Shown: piece by piece, positions 9,595-18,481 of the stretch
How the letters are laid out: the number at the start of each line of letters is the position of its first letter
How positions within the stretch are numbered: position 1 is the stretch's first letter
Assembly (NCBI GenBank): GCA_004353515.1
Contig: SMNZ01000001.1
Span: forward strand, 248,001-312,000
Source: Alteromonadaceae bacterium M269
GTDB lineage: Bacteria; Pseudomonadota; Gammaproteobacteria; Enterobacterales; Alteromonadaceae
DNA length: 64,000 nucleotides
Direction of reading: 5' to 3'
Program-made: the position numbers and the translations under genes
The notes under the pieces: model-generated
Told to the model about the DNA's origin: nothing
The model's database searches: none
The model's input: only the letters and a program-made list of their open reading frames with translations

Positions 9595-10182
9595 CTATGA
9601 CCAGTCGTTAATATTTTGCGCAATCTCTTGTGCGAATTGTGTAATTAGGTTGCGCATTTCTTTAACTGAAGCGGCGTAACCACTGTCTTGAAGTGGAGTC
9701 TCGATATTAGAGACAGCGGCTTTACTTACTCTTTCTTTTTTAAAGTTAACCCAGTAGCGAGCAGTGAGCTGAACATTCTTTTGGTTGGTCGCAAGAAAAT
9801 GTTCAATATCGACACTCAAATATTCGTTAGCTCGTTTAGCCCTTGGGTCGCTCTCTTTAATAAATAAAATGTCGCTGTTGTTACGATTCAATTCCTTTAA
9901 TAAAGACTTCTCTATCGTTGTTTGCAGGTTCTCTGCCCAGATGTGTTGTGACGCATAGTGCAACTGGTGAGAGTTGGTTTGAAAGGCGAGATAGGACTGT
10001 TGTAAATACTCCGCTAACGACAGTGTTTTGAAAACAATAATACGCGCAGGGTTCTCTGGCTCTGATGGGATTGGAGAGGTATCGTCCAAAGTGTAATAAC
10101 GTAATGGCTCCACGGGTGCCGAACCGCAAGCTGTGAGCAGCGTCAAGCATGCGAGAAAAAGTGCTGTCCTGTACTTACTCAT
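9595..10182 (-). CDS. pqiC: PqiC-like outer-membrane lipoprotein
   Basis: Lipoprotein of the ABC-type transport auxiliary (DUF330) family, the outer-membrane partner of the PqiAB lipid-trafficking bridge. The start at 10182 (MSKYRT) is chosen because it puts a signal peptide and lipobox (LLTACGS, about residues 13-19) at the N-terminus. An in-frame start 51 bases upstream would bury the signal. Beginning here, the gene overlaps the end of pqiB by 8 bases (ATGAGTAA). The mature protein is about 178 residues with family features YYTLDD and KTLSLAEYLQ. It is the third gene of a tight minus-strand operon. Confidence 0.85.
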   Translation of the reverse strand: MSKYRTALFLACLTLLTACGSAPVEPLRYYTLDDTSPIPSEPENPARIIVFKTLSLAEYLQQSYLAFQTNSHQLHYASQHIWAENLQTTIEKSLLKELNRNNSDILFIKESDPRAKRANEYLSVDIEHFLATNQKNVQLTARYWVNFKKERVSKAAVSNIETPLQDSGYAASVKEMRNLITQFAQEIAQNINDWS

Positions 10183-11833
10183 TAGGGGTTGCTCCTCTTT
10201 GACCCTCTGGTTGAGGTTCTGCTGCTGGGTCACCGCTAAATATTAAGCTATTGGGCTTATTATTCAGTTGCAGTAATAAAGGTTTAAGATCGTTCATTGT
10301 TCTATTAAGTGACCTCAATGTAGTTTCAATACTTTGGTAGGCGCCTGACTCTGCGTTGTAGTCGTTTAACAGCAGATTGACGTTCTCAAGTGTTTCGTTC
10401 AAGCCATCAATAAGGACAGTTGTATTAAGGTCCTCTTCGAGCTTATCGAAGGCTTCAGATGCTTCCCTGAATTCAACGGCGGTTTCAGTAAATTCGCGGA
10501 CCATATCATGAGCGTCTTTAGCAAAACCATCCAAAGGCAGGTCATTAATTTTATCTAAGATAGCTGTGACCTTATGTGTTATTTGCGTAAATTCATCCGA
10601 AACTGTCGGAATCACTTCATAATTTAGGAAATGCTCTATTTCCACACCTTCTTGGTCATCATAAAATTGAAGTTCTACGAATTGCGCTCCAGTAAGCAAA
10701 TTACCTGTTTTTAGCGCGGCTCTGAAGCCTTTCCTCAACCAAATAGAGGTTTGTGCTTTCACTTGCTCGACACCTAATTCATTGTCAGGTAAACCGACAC
10801 GCCCAGGTTGCACTGCAATAAGTACTGGGATGCGATAGCCTTCTGCGAGGAGGTCTTCTCGTTCTGGGCTTTGAACGTCAATTGCTATGACTTTTCCGAC
10901 TTGCAGGCCTCTGTATTCAACAGGGGCTCCGACATTAAGACCACGAACTGTGTCTGAGATCATTAAGACGTAATGCACTTCTTCTTTAAACCTTGCTGCA
11001 GAGGCTTCATCGTAACTTGGATAAATATCGAAAAAGGCTCGTTGTTGAATGCGTCCACCGTGAGGCATGCCGTCAGGAACACCAAATGAGACGCCATTGG
11101 TAATGAGTGTCTCTACATTACCTGTTTTTACGGTAACACCTGTCGATTTAAGATCAAGGCGCACACCACTAACATCCCAAAAACGTGTATTTTCGGTGAT
11201 CAGTTGATGATAAGGCGCTTCAATAAAGGCATTGTAGTAAACAATACGCTCTTCTAGATTAAAGAAAATGTCTTCGATTTTACCGACTGTGAGACCTTTA
11301 TAAATAATGGGGTCGCCGGGCTCGTATGCGAACTCATCGTCGCTATTAAGCGTGATAAAGGTTCCTGGTGTCCCTGCTGGTGTTAGCGGCGGCTCTTCAA
11401 GGCCTTGAAATTCGTTTGATAAGGTTAGAGATTTGCCAGGTGCGACTTCTATATAAGGACCAGACAACAAAGTGCTTAAACCGGAGATACCGTTGATTGA
11501 CACGCGAGGTGTAACAACCCAAAACTGGCTATCCTGATGCATAAGGTGCTCAGCTTCTTTGTTGATGCGAGCTGTAACTAATACGCCGTCAGATTCCTTT
11601 TTAAGGACGATCGACTTAACATCACCGATATCGACGTTACGAGTCTTTATCTTGGTTTTATTAGCTTCTAATCCAACAGCGGACTCGAATTCAATGGTAA
11701 TCAGAGGCCCTTGGTTACTCCATTGGTAGTAAACCATCCATGCCCCAATTAACAATGCTACCAAGGGGATAATCCATATTTTTGATATCGATTTGATCGG
11801 CTTAACCGTCGCTTCGTTTGTCATTTCAGTCAT
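10175..11833 (-). CDS. pqiB: Intermembrane transport protein PqiB (three MCE domains)
   Basis: A 552-residue single-pass inner-membrane protein. Residues about 20-40 (IWIIPLVALLIGAWMVYYQW) are the membrane anchor. Three MCE domains follow at about 45-130, 160-235 and 285-390, each with GLEANKTKI- or GLNVGAPVEYRG-type strands and LLTGAQFVEL. The C-terminal 130 residues are helical and coiled-coil-like. In E. coli, PqiB hexamers stack into a needle-like channel that bridges the periplasm for lipid transport. The length matches the E. coli protein (546). It begins 1 base after the pqiA stop and overlaps pqiC, so co-translation is likely. Confidence 0.95.
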   Translation of the reverse strand: MTEMTNEATVKPIKSISKIWIIPLVALLIGAWMVYYQWSNQGPLITIEFESAVGLEANKTKIKTRNVDIGDVKSIVLKKESDGVLVTARINKEAEHLMHQDSQFWVVTPRVSINGISGLSTLLSGPYIEVAPGKSLTLSNEFQGLEEPPLTPAGTPGTFITLNSDDEFAYEPGDPIIYKGLTVGKIEDIFFNLEERIVYYNAFIEAPYHQLITENTRFWDVSGVRLDLKSTGVTVKTGNVETLITNGVSFGVPDGMPHGGRIQQRAFFDIYPSYDEASAARFKEEVHYVLMISDTVRGLNVGAPVEYRGLQVGKVIAIDVQSPEREDLLAEGYRIPVLIAVQPGRVGLPDNELGVEQVKAQTSIWLRKGFRAALKTGNLLTGAQFVELQFYDDQEGVEIEHFLNYEVIPTVSDEFTQITHKVTAILDKINDLPLDGFAKDAHDMVREFTETAVEFREASEAFDKLEEDLNTTVLIDGLNETLENVNLLLNDYNAESGAYQSIETTLRSLNRTMNDLKPLLLQLNNKPNSLIFSGDPAAEPQPEGQRGATPNE

Positions 11834-11834
11834 T

Positions 11835-13007
11835 TTAATTCTTATCTGATTGCCAAATTAATCTTGAATCGAAGTTAAGTGCTGCAAGCATTGTCACTAC
11901 AACAACACCACAAAAGGCGACTGCAGCAGGGCCTGGGAATATACTCATTGCATTACCGAGTTGGATCAAGCTGACCAACACTGCTACAACAAACACATCA
12001 ACCATAGACCAACGACCAACAAACTCCGTAATTCGATAAAAGAACTGTCTTTCTTTACTTAACACACTACTACTGCGCTGAACCGAAAAGTTAAGCCATG
12101 CGAGAACTAATAATTTTGCGACTGGGATAAACACACTCGCGAAAAAGATAATAGTTGCGATGGGATAGGAACCGCCTTCCCATAAATGGATTATCCCACC
12201 AAGAATCGTATTGGGTTCCTGATCGCCTAAAACATTGGTGTACATAATAGGTAATGTATTCGCTGGAATATAAAGCAGTACAGATGTCACCAGTAAAGCC
12301 CAAGTTCGCTGTATGTTTTCATTTTTGTATTCTGCAGTAATCGGCTTAGGCGCTTTGATCTTTATAGGGGTTATTTGCTGTAACTGATAAAACAATTGGA
12401 ATTTATCAAGGTAGAGCAGTGAAGCTACCAGGCAAACGGTAAAGCCAACATAGGCATAGAAAGATAAACCAATACCGATGTCTGCCAATGAGCTAATCTT
12501 CACTAGGCTGACGAGCACGCCGATTAAGAATATTTCCGCCATACTCCAAGGAACTAACCCAAAGACTAAGTCTGCAACTTCCTTAGCTTTATACACCGCT
12601 CTGTTGTGTCTTAGTGGAATTAGAACGTAGAGAATGCCCAACAATAAGGTCATCGGAATAACGAAGACAGCAAGCACTTGAATAACCGCAAGCGACCAAT
12701 AACCATTGTCGATTAATACCTGCATACTGCTAATCGCATCAACTGACTTTTGCTGTCCTTGTGCTTTAAATGACAGAAACTCAAATGGAATAGAAGCGAG
12801 TAGAAAAATGACAGCCGCTAATGCATAAGCTACGGTGTAATCAAATGCATGATTCCTGAAAGTGGTTAGTGACATACCGCACATTGGGCAGGATGCTGTC
12901 TCTTTGTGATCCAAGTTTGGAATAGCAACCGTCATTGCACATTCGTGGCAATGCGTTTGCTTTGTATGATTTTTATCGGAATTTACAGACGATTGCTGCA
13001 TATCCAT
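11835..13007 (-). CDS. pqiA: PqiA family inner-membrane protein
   Basis: A 390-residue polytopic membrane protein and partner of PqiB in the paraquat-inducible envelope lipid-transport system. The N-terminus has a zinc-ribbon-like pair (CHEC near residue 20 and CPMC near residue 41). Two PqiA membrane modules follow, each with four hydrophobic segments (first module about 55-205, second about 235-385, the latter starting with RTWALLVTSVLLYIPANTLPIMY). It is the first gene of pqiABC. Either Met 1 or Met 3 could start the protein. In other bacteria the operon is induced by redox cyclers or stationary phase; no operator was recognised here. Confidence 0.92.
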   Translation of the reverse strand: MDMQQSSVNSDKNHTKQTHCHECAMTVAIPNLDHKETASCPMCGMSLTTFRNHAFDYTVAYALAAVIFLLASIPFEFLSFKAQGQQKSVDAISSMQVLIDNGYWSLAVIQVLAVFVIPMTLLLGILYVLIPLRHNRAVYKAKEVADLVFGLVPWSMAEIFLIGVLVSLVKISSLADIGIGLSFYAYVGFTVCLVASLLYLDKFQLFYQLQQITPIKIKAPKPITAEYKNENIQRTWALLVTSVLLYIPANTLPIMYTNVLGDQEPNTILGGIIHLWEGGSYPIATIIFFASVFIPVAKLLVLAWLNFSVQRSSSVLSKERQFFYRITEFVGRWSMVDVFVVAVLVSLIQLGNAMSIFPGPAAVAFCGVVVVTMLAALNFDSRLIWQSDKN

Positions 13008-13430
13008 CCAAACTAAAACGGGCTTATGATATTGGTATAATAAGCTTTTTTTGTTTTATTGCCACAGCGACTTGCATGGTGGCCTAAAAGTGTTGAGGTA
13101 AAAGTTATAGCTAAATCAATATCATTTGCGATATTCAGAGTCTCATAGGTCATACAATTCGAAGCTTGCCTGCGCTGGAATGTCTGTTACCTTTCAAGCA
13201 GGTTAACAAAGAAGTGGATGACCTATGAAGCGCCCAAAGGGCTGGTTTAAAAGCCATTTACCCTTTGTTGAACAGGCTTGGCTTAGAGTGACTATGCCTG
13301 CATCTATTTGCTTCGGCTAACCGACTTTTAATTCCAGCTGAGTACCGCAAATGATATTGATTTAGCTATAGCAAGAGCATGAGCAAACTTAAGGCTGTCA
13401 TGCTCCTAAATATGGCTGCGGAAACAGGTG
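13008..13430. other. Intergenic region with MITE-like element and pyk 3' hairpin
   Basis: A 423-base gap between pqiA and the 3' end of pyk. Most of it is a 257-base element with terminal inverted repeats (listed separately). Between the element and pyk, GAGCATGA (13375-13382) pairs with TCATGCTC (13398-13405), a possible pyk terminator without a T-run. No gene is supported. Confidence 0.6.
13110..13366. mobile_element. MITE-like element with 20-bp perfect terminal inverted repeats
   Basis: GCTAAATCAATATCATTTGC at 13110-13129 is exactly the reverse complement of 13347-13366. Both ends are flanked by TATA (13106-13109 and 13367-13370), which could be a 4-bp target duplication; because TATA is itself palindromic, it could also extend the repeats to 24 bp. 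The interior has no gene but is structured. For example, CATAGGTCAT near 13152 is inverted as ATGACCTATG near 13218, and AACAAAG is inverted as CTTTGTT. This is the form of a non-autonomous miniature element; the mobilising transposase is not in the window. Confidence 0.75.
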
Positions 13431-14867
13431 TTATGGAACAGTCACTATCTTACAGGCGTTGGTTGCGCCAACTTGTTCCATCTGGTCGCCATAGGTCATT
13501 ACAAACTGATCACCGGACTTAACCAGCCCTTTTTCAAGCAGCTTTTCAATCACTCCATTACGCAGTTCACCAGGGTTGTGCTGTCTTGAATCGAAAAATA
13601 CCGGTTTAACACCGCGGTAAAGTGCCATCGCATTTAATGACGCTCCATGACGAGATAAGCCGAACATGGGTAAGGAACTCGTTATCCTAGACATAAGCTT
13701 AGGTGTGCTTCCACTCTCGGTAAGCGCAACTATGGCTTTAACTGACTTAAGGTGGTTTGCAGCATAAACTGCCATAAGTGCTGTTGTTTCGGTAATGGAG
13801 CTGAAGTCTTCGTCCATGCGATGTTTAGAAATACGAACACTGGGATGAACCTCGGCACCTTGGCAAACACGAGCCATAGCTTCAACAGTCTCAACTGGAT
13901 AGCTGCCCGCCGCTGTTTCTGCAGATAGCATGACAGCATCAGTGCCATCTAAAACAGCATTGGCTACATCCATAACCTCTGCGCGCGTAGGCATAGGGTT
14001 CTCAATCATGGACTCCATCATTTGAGTAGCTGTAATCACAACCTTATTAAGCTGACGAGAGCGAGAAATTAGTTTCTTCTGTACACCAACCAGCTCTGCA
14101 TCACCAATTTCGACACCTAAGTCACCTCTGGCCACCATAACGGCATCTGATGCGCTAATAATGTCGTCGATGGCTTCATCAGACGCAACCGTTTCTGCAC
14201 GTTCAACCTTGGCGCAGATTTTCGCATAACAGCCAGCTTCTTCGGCTAATCGTCTCGCATAGTTTAAGTCTTCACCTGAACGAGGGAAGGAAACTGCTAG
14301 ATAATCAACGCCAATTTCTGCAGCTGTTTTAATATCGTTCTTGTCTTTTTCTGTTAATGCTTCAGCAGATAAGCCGCCACCCAGACGATTAATGCCTTTG
14401 TTGTTGGATAACTTCCCGCCAACCGTCACTTCTGTGTGGATCTTGTTACCATCAACAGATTGAACGCGAAGTTGGATTCTTCCATCATCTAATAAAAGCA
14501 AATCTCCTGAGCTTACGTCGCCAGGGAGTGCTTTATAATCAATACCAACAGACTCTTCGTCGCCTGAATGTTTATCTAAATCTGCATCGAGTATATAGCT
14601 GTCACCAACATTAAGGTGAATTGAACCGTTTTTAAATTTGGATACTCGGATTTTAGGGCCTTGTAAGTCTCCGAGTATGGCAACATATCGGCCGACTTTT
14701 TTTGCAGCGTCTCTAACTTTTTGCGCGCGCTGTATATGGTCTTCTGCTGTACCGTGAGAAAAGTTCATTCGCACCACATTGGTTCCTGCATTGATGATTT
14801 TTTCAATCATCTCGATACTGTCCGTAGCAGGGCCCAATGTCGCTACAATTTTGGTTCTTCTCAGCAT
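13431..14867 (-). CDS. pyk: Pyruvate kinase
   Basis: Converts phosphoenolpyruvate and ADP to pyruvate and ATP, the last step of lower glycolysis, which also serves the ED route. The 478 residues begin [17 protein letters not shown]. Seen are the substrate motif NFSHGT (about 35-40), the B domain (about 70-165), KIENE-like [10 protein letters not shown] (about 215-225, with catalytic Lys), [12 protein letters not shown] (about 242-253) and the allosteric C-terminal domain. The length and the [12 protein letters not shown] segment suit the PykA/type II group. The gene lies 278 bases downstream of hexR on the same strand, with a perfect HexR-type palindrome about 60 bases before its start. Confidence 0.97.
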   Translation of the reverse strand: MLRRTKIVATLGPATDSIEMIEKIINAGTNVVRMNFSHGTAEDHIQRAQKVRDAAKKVGRYVAILGDLQGPKIRVSKFKNGSIHLNVGDSYILDADLDKHSGDEESVGIDYKALPGDVSSGDLLLLDDGRIQLRVQSVDGNKIHTEVTVGGKLSNNKGINRLGGGLSAEALTEKDKNDIKTAAEIGVDYLAVSFPRSGEDLNYARRLAEEAGCYAKICAKVERAETVASDEAIDDIISASDAVMVARGDLGVEIGDAELVGVQKKLISRSRQLNKVVITATQMMESMIENPMPTRAEVMDVANAVLDGTDAVMLSAETAAGSYPVETVEAMARVCQGAEVHPSVRISKHRMDEDFSSITETTALMAVYAANHLKSVKAIVALTESGSTPKLMSRITSSLPMFGLSRHGASLNAMALYRGVKPVFFDSRQHNPGELRNGVIEKLLEKGLVKSGDQFVMTYGDQMEQVGATNACKIVTVP

Positions 14868-14926
14868 ATTTTATCGCTCTCTATGAAGGGTTACAGATCA
14901 ACATTTGTAATGTACTAAATGTTTTT

Positions 14927-14941
14927 TGTAATTTTATTACA
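14927..14941 (-). promoter_or_regulatory. HexR-type operator upstream of pyk
   Basis: Reads TGTAATAAAATTACA on the minus strand and matches TGTAAT-N3-ATTACA at all 12 fixed positions. It lies 60 bases before the pyk start codon and about 200 bases from the hexR 3' end. HexR is known in gammaproteobacteria to bind this type of palindrome and respond to 2-keto-3-deoxy-6-phosphogluconate. Binding here is inferred from the match and from the adjacent hexR gene. Confidence 0.8.
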
Positions 14942-15144
14942 GAATTTTATGCGAAAACCGCTAGAAGTTAAACGTGTTAACAAAAAATTATAAAAATTCG
15001 ATCATGTTTAAACGAGTAAAACGGTTAAGAATCCGGTGTTTAGATACTGGTATGATGAGTGTGAGGTAAGAAAATGGGACGGACCGTGAATGTACTTTCG
15101 AATACTCACGGCTTGAAATTAAATGATTTCTTTATTACGACAGA

Positions 15145-15996
15145 TTAAGTTGGTGTTTTATCGAACCTTGAACCACGCAATGTATCTTTGATTCGCTTGA
15201 GATTTTCTCTGAACTTAGCGCCTCTGCGTAAGGTAAAGCCTGTCGCTAAGATGTCTATCAAGGTTAGCTGAGCTATACGAGAAGCCATCGGCATATACAG
15301 GTCAGTGTCTTCAGGAACATCAAGGGAAAGAACAAGATTACAGTCTCTAGCAAGTGGGCTTGTTTTCGATGTAATACCAATAACTGTCGCGTCGTTACTT
15401 CTAGCGATTTGTGCAACATCGACCAAGTTTTTAGTGCGTCCCGTATGAGATATCAAAACAATAACATCGCTTTCATTGCTGTTCATACAACTCATTCTTT
15501 GCATCAGGATATCTTCAAAGTAAACAATGGGTACGTTGAATTGAAAGAATTTGTTAATTGCATCATGAGCGACAGCGGCTGAAGCACCTAGCCCAAAAAA
15601 TGAAATACGTTTTGCTTGTGTAAGTAGATCTACAGCGCGGTTTATCTCGTTGACATTAAGTGACTGTCTGGCGACTTCGAGTGAAGCCATTGTCGACTCA
15701 AAAATCTTCTTCGTATATTCCTCCGGACCGTCGTCCTCTTCAACGTGTTGGTTCACGTAGGGAGTACCGTTAGCAAGGCTTTGCGCGAGGTGTAATTTAA
15801 AGTCTGGATAGCCCTTAGTATCCAAGCGACGACAAAAGCGATTGACCGTTGGTTCACTGACATCAGCCATTTTTGCCAGCGTAGCAATACTGGAGTGAAT
15901 GGCTTTCTGAGGATTAGCTAGGATGACTTGTGCAACCTTACGTTCAGACTTACTGAATGCTTGCTGCTGTTGCGATATTTTTTCAAGAATATTCAT
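15145..15996 (-). CDS. hexR: HexR transcriptional regulator, RpiR family
   Basis: A 283-residue regulator of central sugar metabolism. The N-terminal HTH (about residues 1-77) contains the RpiR-type helix-turn-helix ATLAKMADVSEPTVNRFCRRL. The C-terminal SIS domain (about 125-255) binds phosphosugars, with ISFFGLGASAAVAHDA and the phosphate-binding ISHTGRTKNLVDVA. In related bacteria the ligand is 2-keto-3-deoxy-6-phosphogluconate, the Edd product and Eda substrate, both encoded next door. It is divergent from zwf across a 283-base region with candidate operators, which suggests autoregulation. Confidence 0.95.
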   Translation of the reverse strand: MNILEKISQQQQAFSKSERKVAQVILANPQKAIHSSIATLAKMADVSEPTVNRFCRRLDTKGYPDFKLHLAQSLANGTPYVNQHVEEDDGPEEYTKKIFESTMASLEVARQSLNVNEINRAVDLLTQAKRISFFGLGASAAVAHDAINKFFQFNVPIVYFEDILMQRMSCMNSNESDVIVLISHTGRTKNLVDVAQIARSNDATVIGITSKTSPLARDCNLVLSLDVPEDTDLYMPMASRIAQLTLIDILATGFTLRRGAKFRENLKRIKDTLRGSRFDKTPT

Positions 15997-16078
15997 ACGT
16001 AAAACACAGAATCTTATTTATAATAAATCAACTTACACGGCTATTGCGTATACCCACCGATCAAACGAGTAAAACAAA

Positions 16079-16093
16079 TGTAATTTTTTGACA
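16079..16093 (+). promoter_or_regulatory. Weak HexR-type site in the hexR-zwf intergenic region
   Basis: TGTAATTTTTTGACA matches 10 of the 12 fixed positions of TGTAAT-N3-ATTACA. It lies 83 bases upstream of the hexR start and overlaps a TTGACA hexamer (16088-16093) that could be a promoter element for zwf. It could serve autoregulation, but the match is degenerate. Confidence 0.4.
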
Positions 16094-16161
16094 AATGTCG
16101 TACACACAGGCTGTTAAGGCTGACATTAAACGACGGCTGGGTCAAAATTAATTGCATTGGT

Positions 16162-16176
16162 TGTAATATTACTACA
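16162..16176 (+). promoter_or_regulatory. HexR-type operator upstream of zwf
   Basis: TGTAATATTACTACA matches 11 of 12 fixed positions of the HexR consensus. It lies 104 bases before the zwf start, in the divergent hexR-zwf region. It probably controls the zwf-pgl-edd-glk-eda operon; binding is inferred. Confidence 0.75.
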
Positions 16177-16279
16177 TTTGAGGGTATTATGTAGGAAATT
16201 TACCTGTGGTTCGCCACGGAAAAGTAATTTTCCTACGCGTAGCTAACTTCTTTACACATTTATAATCAGGTTAATCATC

Positions 16280-17776
16280 ATGGTGTTGGAAAACTCTTTC
16301 GAACCAAGCGATTTCGTACTCTTTGGCACTAAAGGGGACCTTGCTCGACGCAAGCTGTTACCTTCTTTATATCAGCTAGAAAAAGCGGAACTTATTCCCG
16401 AGGCGACAAAAATCATTGGTGTTGCTCGTCAGGATTACTCACTTCAAGAATACTTAGACATAGTTTTAGACAGCCTCAAGACATTTTCTGGGGAGAAAGT
16501 TTGCGAGGAAACCTGGGAAAGACTGTCTGCAAAGATAGATTACGTGCAGATTGATCTTACAAATGAAGATAGTTACCAAGCGTTGAAGAGCCATGTTGAT
16601 GTTAATCGAACCATGGTTTGTTACTTTGCAACGGCGCCCTCCTTATTCGGTAATATCTGTCAGGGCATGCATAAAGCGGGGGTTATCGACTCAAGCGTAC
16701 GTGTTGTTTTAGAAAAGCCGATTGGTCATGATTTAGAAAGCTCTCGTGTCATTAATGATCAAGTTGCGGAGTATTTCTCAGAAAGTCAGATTTACCGTAT
16801 TGACCATTACTTAGGTAAAGAAACGGTACTGAACTTAATTGCCCTTCGTTTTGCAAACTCTATTTTTGCAACTAACTGGGACCACAATTGTATCGACCAT
16901 GTACAAATCAGCGTTGCTGAATCGGTTGGTATTGAAGGTCGTTGGGGTTATTTCGATGAAGCTGGGCAAATGCGTGACATGGTGCAGAACCATTTATTGC
17001 AGATCCTAACTCTTATAGCGATGGAGCCACCAACAACACTTGATGCGGACAGTATTCGAGATGAAAAGTTAAAGGTTCTTCGTGCTTTAAGGCCTATTAA
17101 CTCTGCCAATGTTCGCGAATGTACGGTTCGTGGGCAATACACCAGTGGCTTTGTTAAAGGCGAAGAAGTACCTGGCTATTTAGAAGAGCCGGATGCTAAT
17201 GAAAAGTCAGAAACAGAAACCTTTGTTGCCTTAAAGGTGGCTATTGATAACTGGCGCTGGGCTGGTGTGCCTTTCTATTTGCGCACAGGTAAGCGTATGC
17301 CCAGTAAGACCAGTGAGGTTGTTATCTACTTTAAGCGCCAACCTCACAATCTATTTGGTGAGAGCTTCACGCAACTGCCACAAAATAAGCTGACTATTCG
17401 CTTACAGCCTGATGAAGGGGTTGAAGTGACAGTCATGAATAAGGTTCCTGGATTAGCCAGTAAAGGCTCCATGGACCTACAGAAATCTAAGCTGAATTTG
17501 AGCTTCTCTGAAACTTTTAAAGATGAGCGTATTGCTGATGCATACGAAAAGTTACTGTTGGAAGTCATGATCGGTAACCAAGCACTCTTTGTTCGTCGCG
17601 ATGAAGTCGAACAAGCATGGAGTTTTGTTGATGGGATATTGGCTGCTTGGGAGTCAACGAACGAACCACCTGAAAGTTATCAAGCTGGCACTTGGGGGCC
17701 TGTTTCATCTATAGCATTAATGGCTCGTGATGATCGCTCTTGGTATGAAGTTAAGCCGAAGAAAAAAGCGAAGTAG
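16280..17776 (+). CDS. zwf: Glucose-6-phosphate 1-dehydrogenase
   Basis: Oxidises glucose-6-phosphate to 6-phosphogluconolactone with NADP (or NAD), feeding both the ED and the oxidative pentose-phosphate branches. The 498 residues fit the family. The N-terminal Rossmann segment reads LFGTKGDLARRKLLPSLY, and the substrate-binding signature RIDHYLGKE (about residues 173-181) contains the active-site His and Lys. PFYLRTGKRM follows near 335. It is the first gene of a five-gene plus-strand operon, zwf-pgl-edd-glk-eda, whose gaps are all 13 bases or less. A HexR-type operator lies upstream. Confidence 0.97.
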   Translation: MVLENSFEPSDFVLFGTKGDLARRKLLPSLYQLEKAELIPEATKIIGVARQDYSLQEYLDIVLDSLKTFSGEKVCEETWERLSAKIDYVQIDLTNEDSYQALKSHVDVNRTMVCYFATAPSLFGNICQGMHKAGVIDSSVRVVLEKPIGHDLESSRVINDQVAEYFSESQIYRIDHYLGKETVLNLIALRFANSIFATNWDHNCIDHVQISVAESVGIEGRWGYFDEAGQMRDMVQNHLLQILTLIAMEPPTTLDADSIRDEKLKVLRALRPINSANVRECTVRGQYTSGFVKGEEVPGYLEEPDANEKSETETFVALKVAIDNWRWAGVPFYLRTGKRMPSKTSEVVIYFKRQPHNLFGESFTQLPQNKLTIRLQPDEGVEVTVMNKVPGLASKGSMDLQKSKLNLSFSETFKDERIADAYEKLLLEVMIGNQALFVRRDEVEQAWSFVDGILAAWESTNEPPESYQAGTWGPVSSIALMARDDRSWYEVKPKKKAK

Positions 17777-17785
17777 GAGAGGGTG

Positions 17786-18472
17786 ATGAAAGAATCTATA
17801 TACACTTCTACTGATGAGCTGAACGTAGCTTTCGCACAACGCATTGTTGGGTTATTGAATCAGGGTATGACAAAGAATGGTCGTGCAAGCCTTGTTTTAT
17901 CTGGCGGTAGAACACCTGTTGGTTTATTTCAACAGTTGTCTCAACAGGATATCGACTGGAGCAAAGTCGATGTCACATTGGCAGATGAACGTTGGGTTGA
18001 AGCCGGTGATGATGCAAGTAACGAGAAAACAATTCGAGCACACTTGCTAAAGAACAAAGCAGCAGAAGCTACATTCTACTCTCTGAAAACAGAGCATAGC
18101 GATGCGAAGGAAGGCGTTGCTGCACTTACGAAGCAACTGGAAAGTATTCAAACCCCCTTTGATGTATTGATTTTAGGAATGGGTGAAGATGGTCATACGG
18201 CATCACTTTTCCCTTGCTCTGAACAAATCCAACAAGGCTTAGACCTTGATTCTGGTAAGAGCTATATCGCGGTACAACCGACGACAGCTCCGCACCAGAG
18301 AATATCACTAACATTACCTGCTTTATTAAATAGTCAGCGTGTATTCCTGCATTTGACAGGTGACAGCAAGAAAGATGTTTTAGATAAGGCGTTATCTCAG
18401 AATGACGAAGCCGAAATGCCAATTCGGGCCATGCTAAATAGGGCCGATGTTGAGCTAATTTGGGCACCCTAG
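17786..18472 (+). CDS. pgl: 6-Phosphogluconolactonase
   Basis: Hydrolyses 6-phosphogluconolactone to 6-phosphogluconate in the cytoplasm. 228 residues of the DevB/SOL type, with LSGGRTPVGLF (about 41-51), LADERWV (about 66-72) and the signature LGMGEDGHTASLFP (about 131-144). The ATG at 17786 is preferred over the GTG at 17783 because AGGAGA lies at a good distance. It begins 9 bases after the zwf stop. Confidence 0.95.
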   Translation: MKESIYTSTDELNVAFAQRIVGLLNQGMTKNGRASLVLSGGRTPVGLFQQLSQQDIDWSKVDVTLADERWVEAGDDASNEKTIRAHLLKNKAAEATFYSLKTEHSDAKEGVAALTKQLESIQTPFDVLILGMGEDGHTASLFPCSEQIQQGLDLDSGKSYIAVQPTTAPHQRISLTLPALLNSQRVFLHLTGDSKKDVLDKALSQNDEAEMPIRAMLNRADVELIWAP

Positions 18473-18481
18473 GAGAAATAA

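Noticed and set aside
16088-16117. TTGACA / TGTTAA as a sigma-70 promoter for zwf
   Set aside because: The -10 is poor and the spacing is 18; it is noted only as overlapping a weak HexR-like site.
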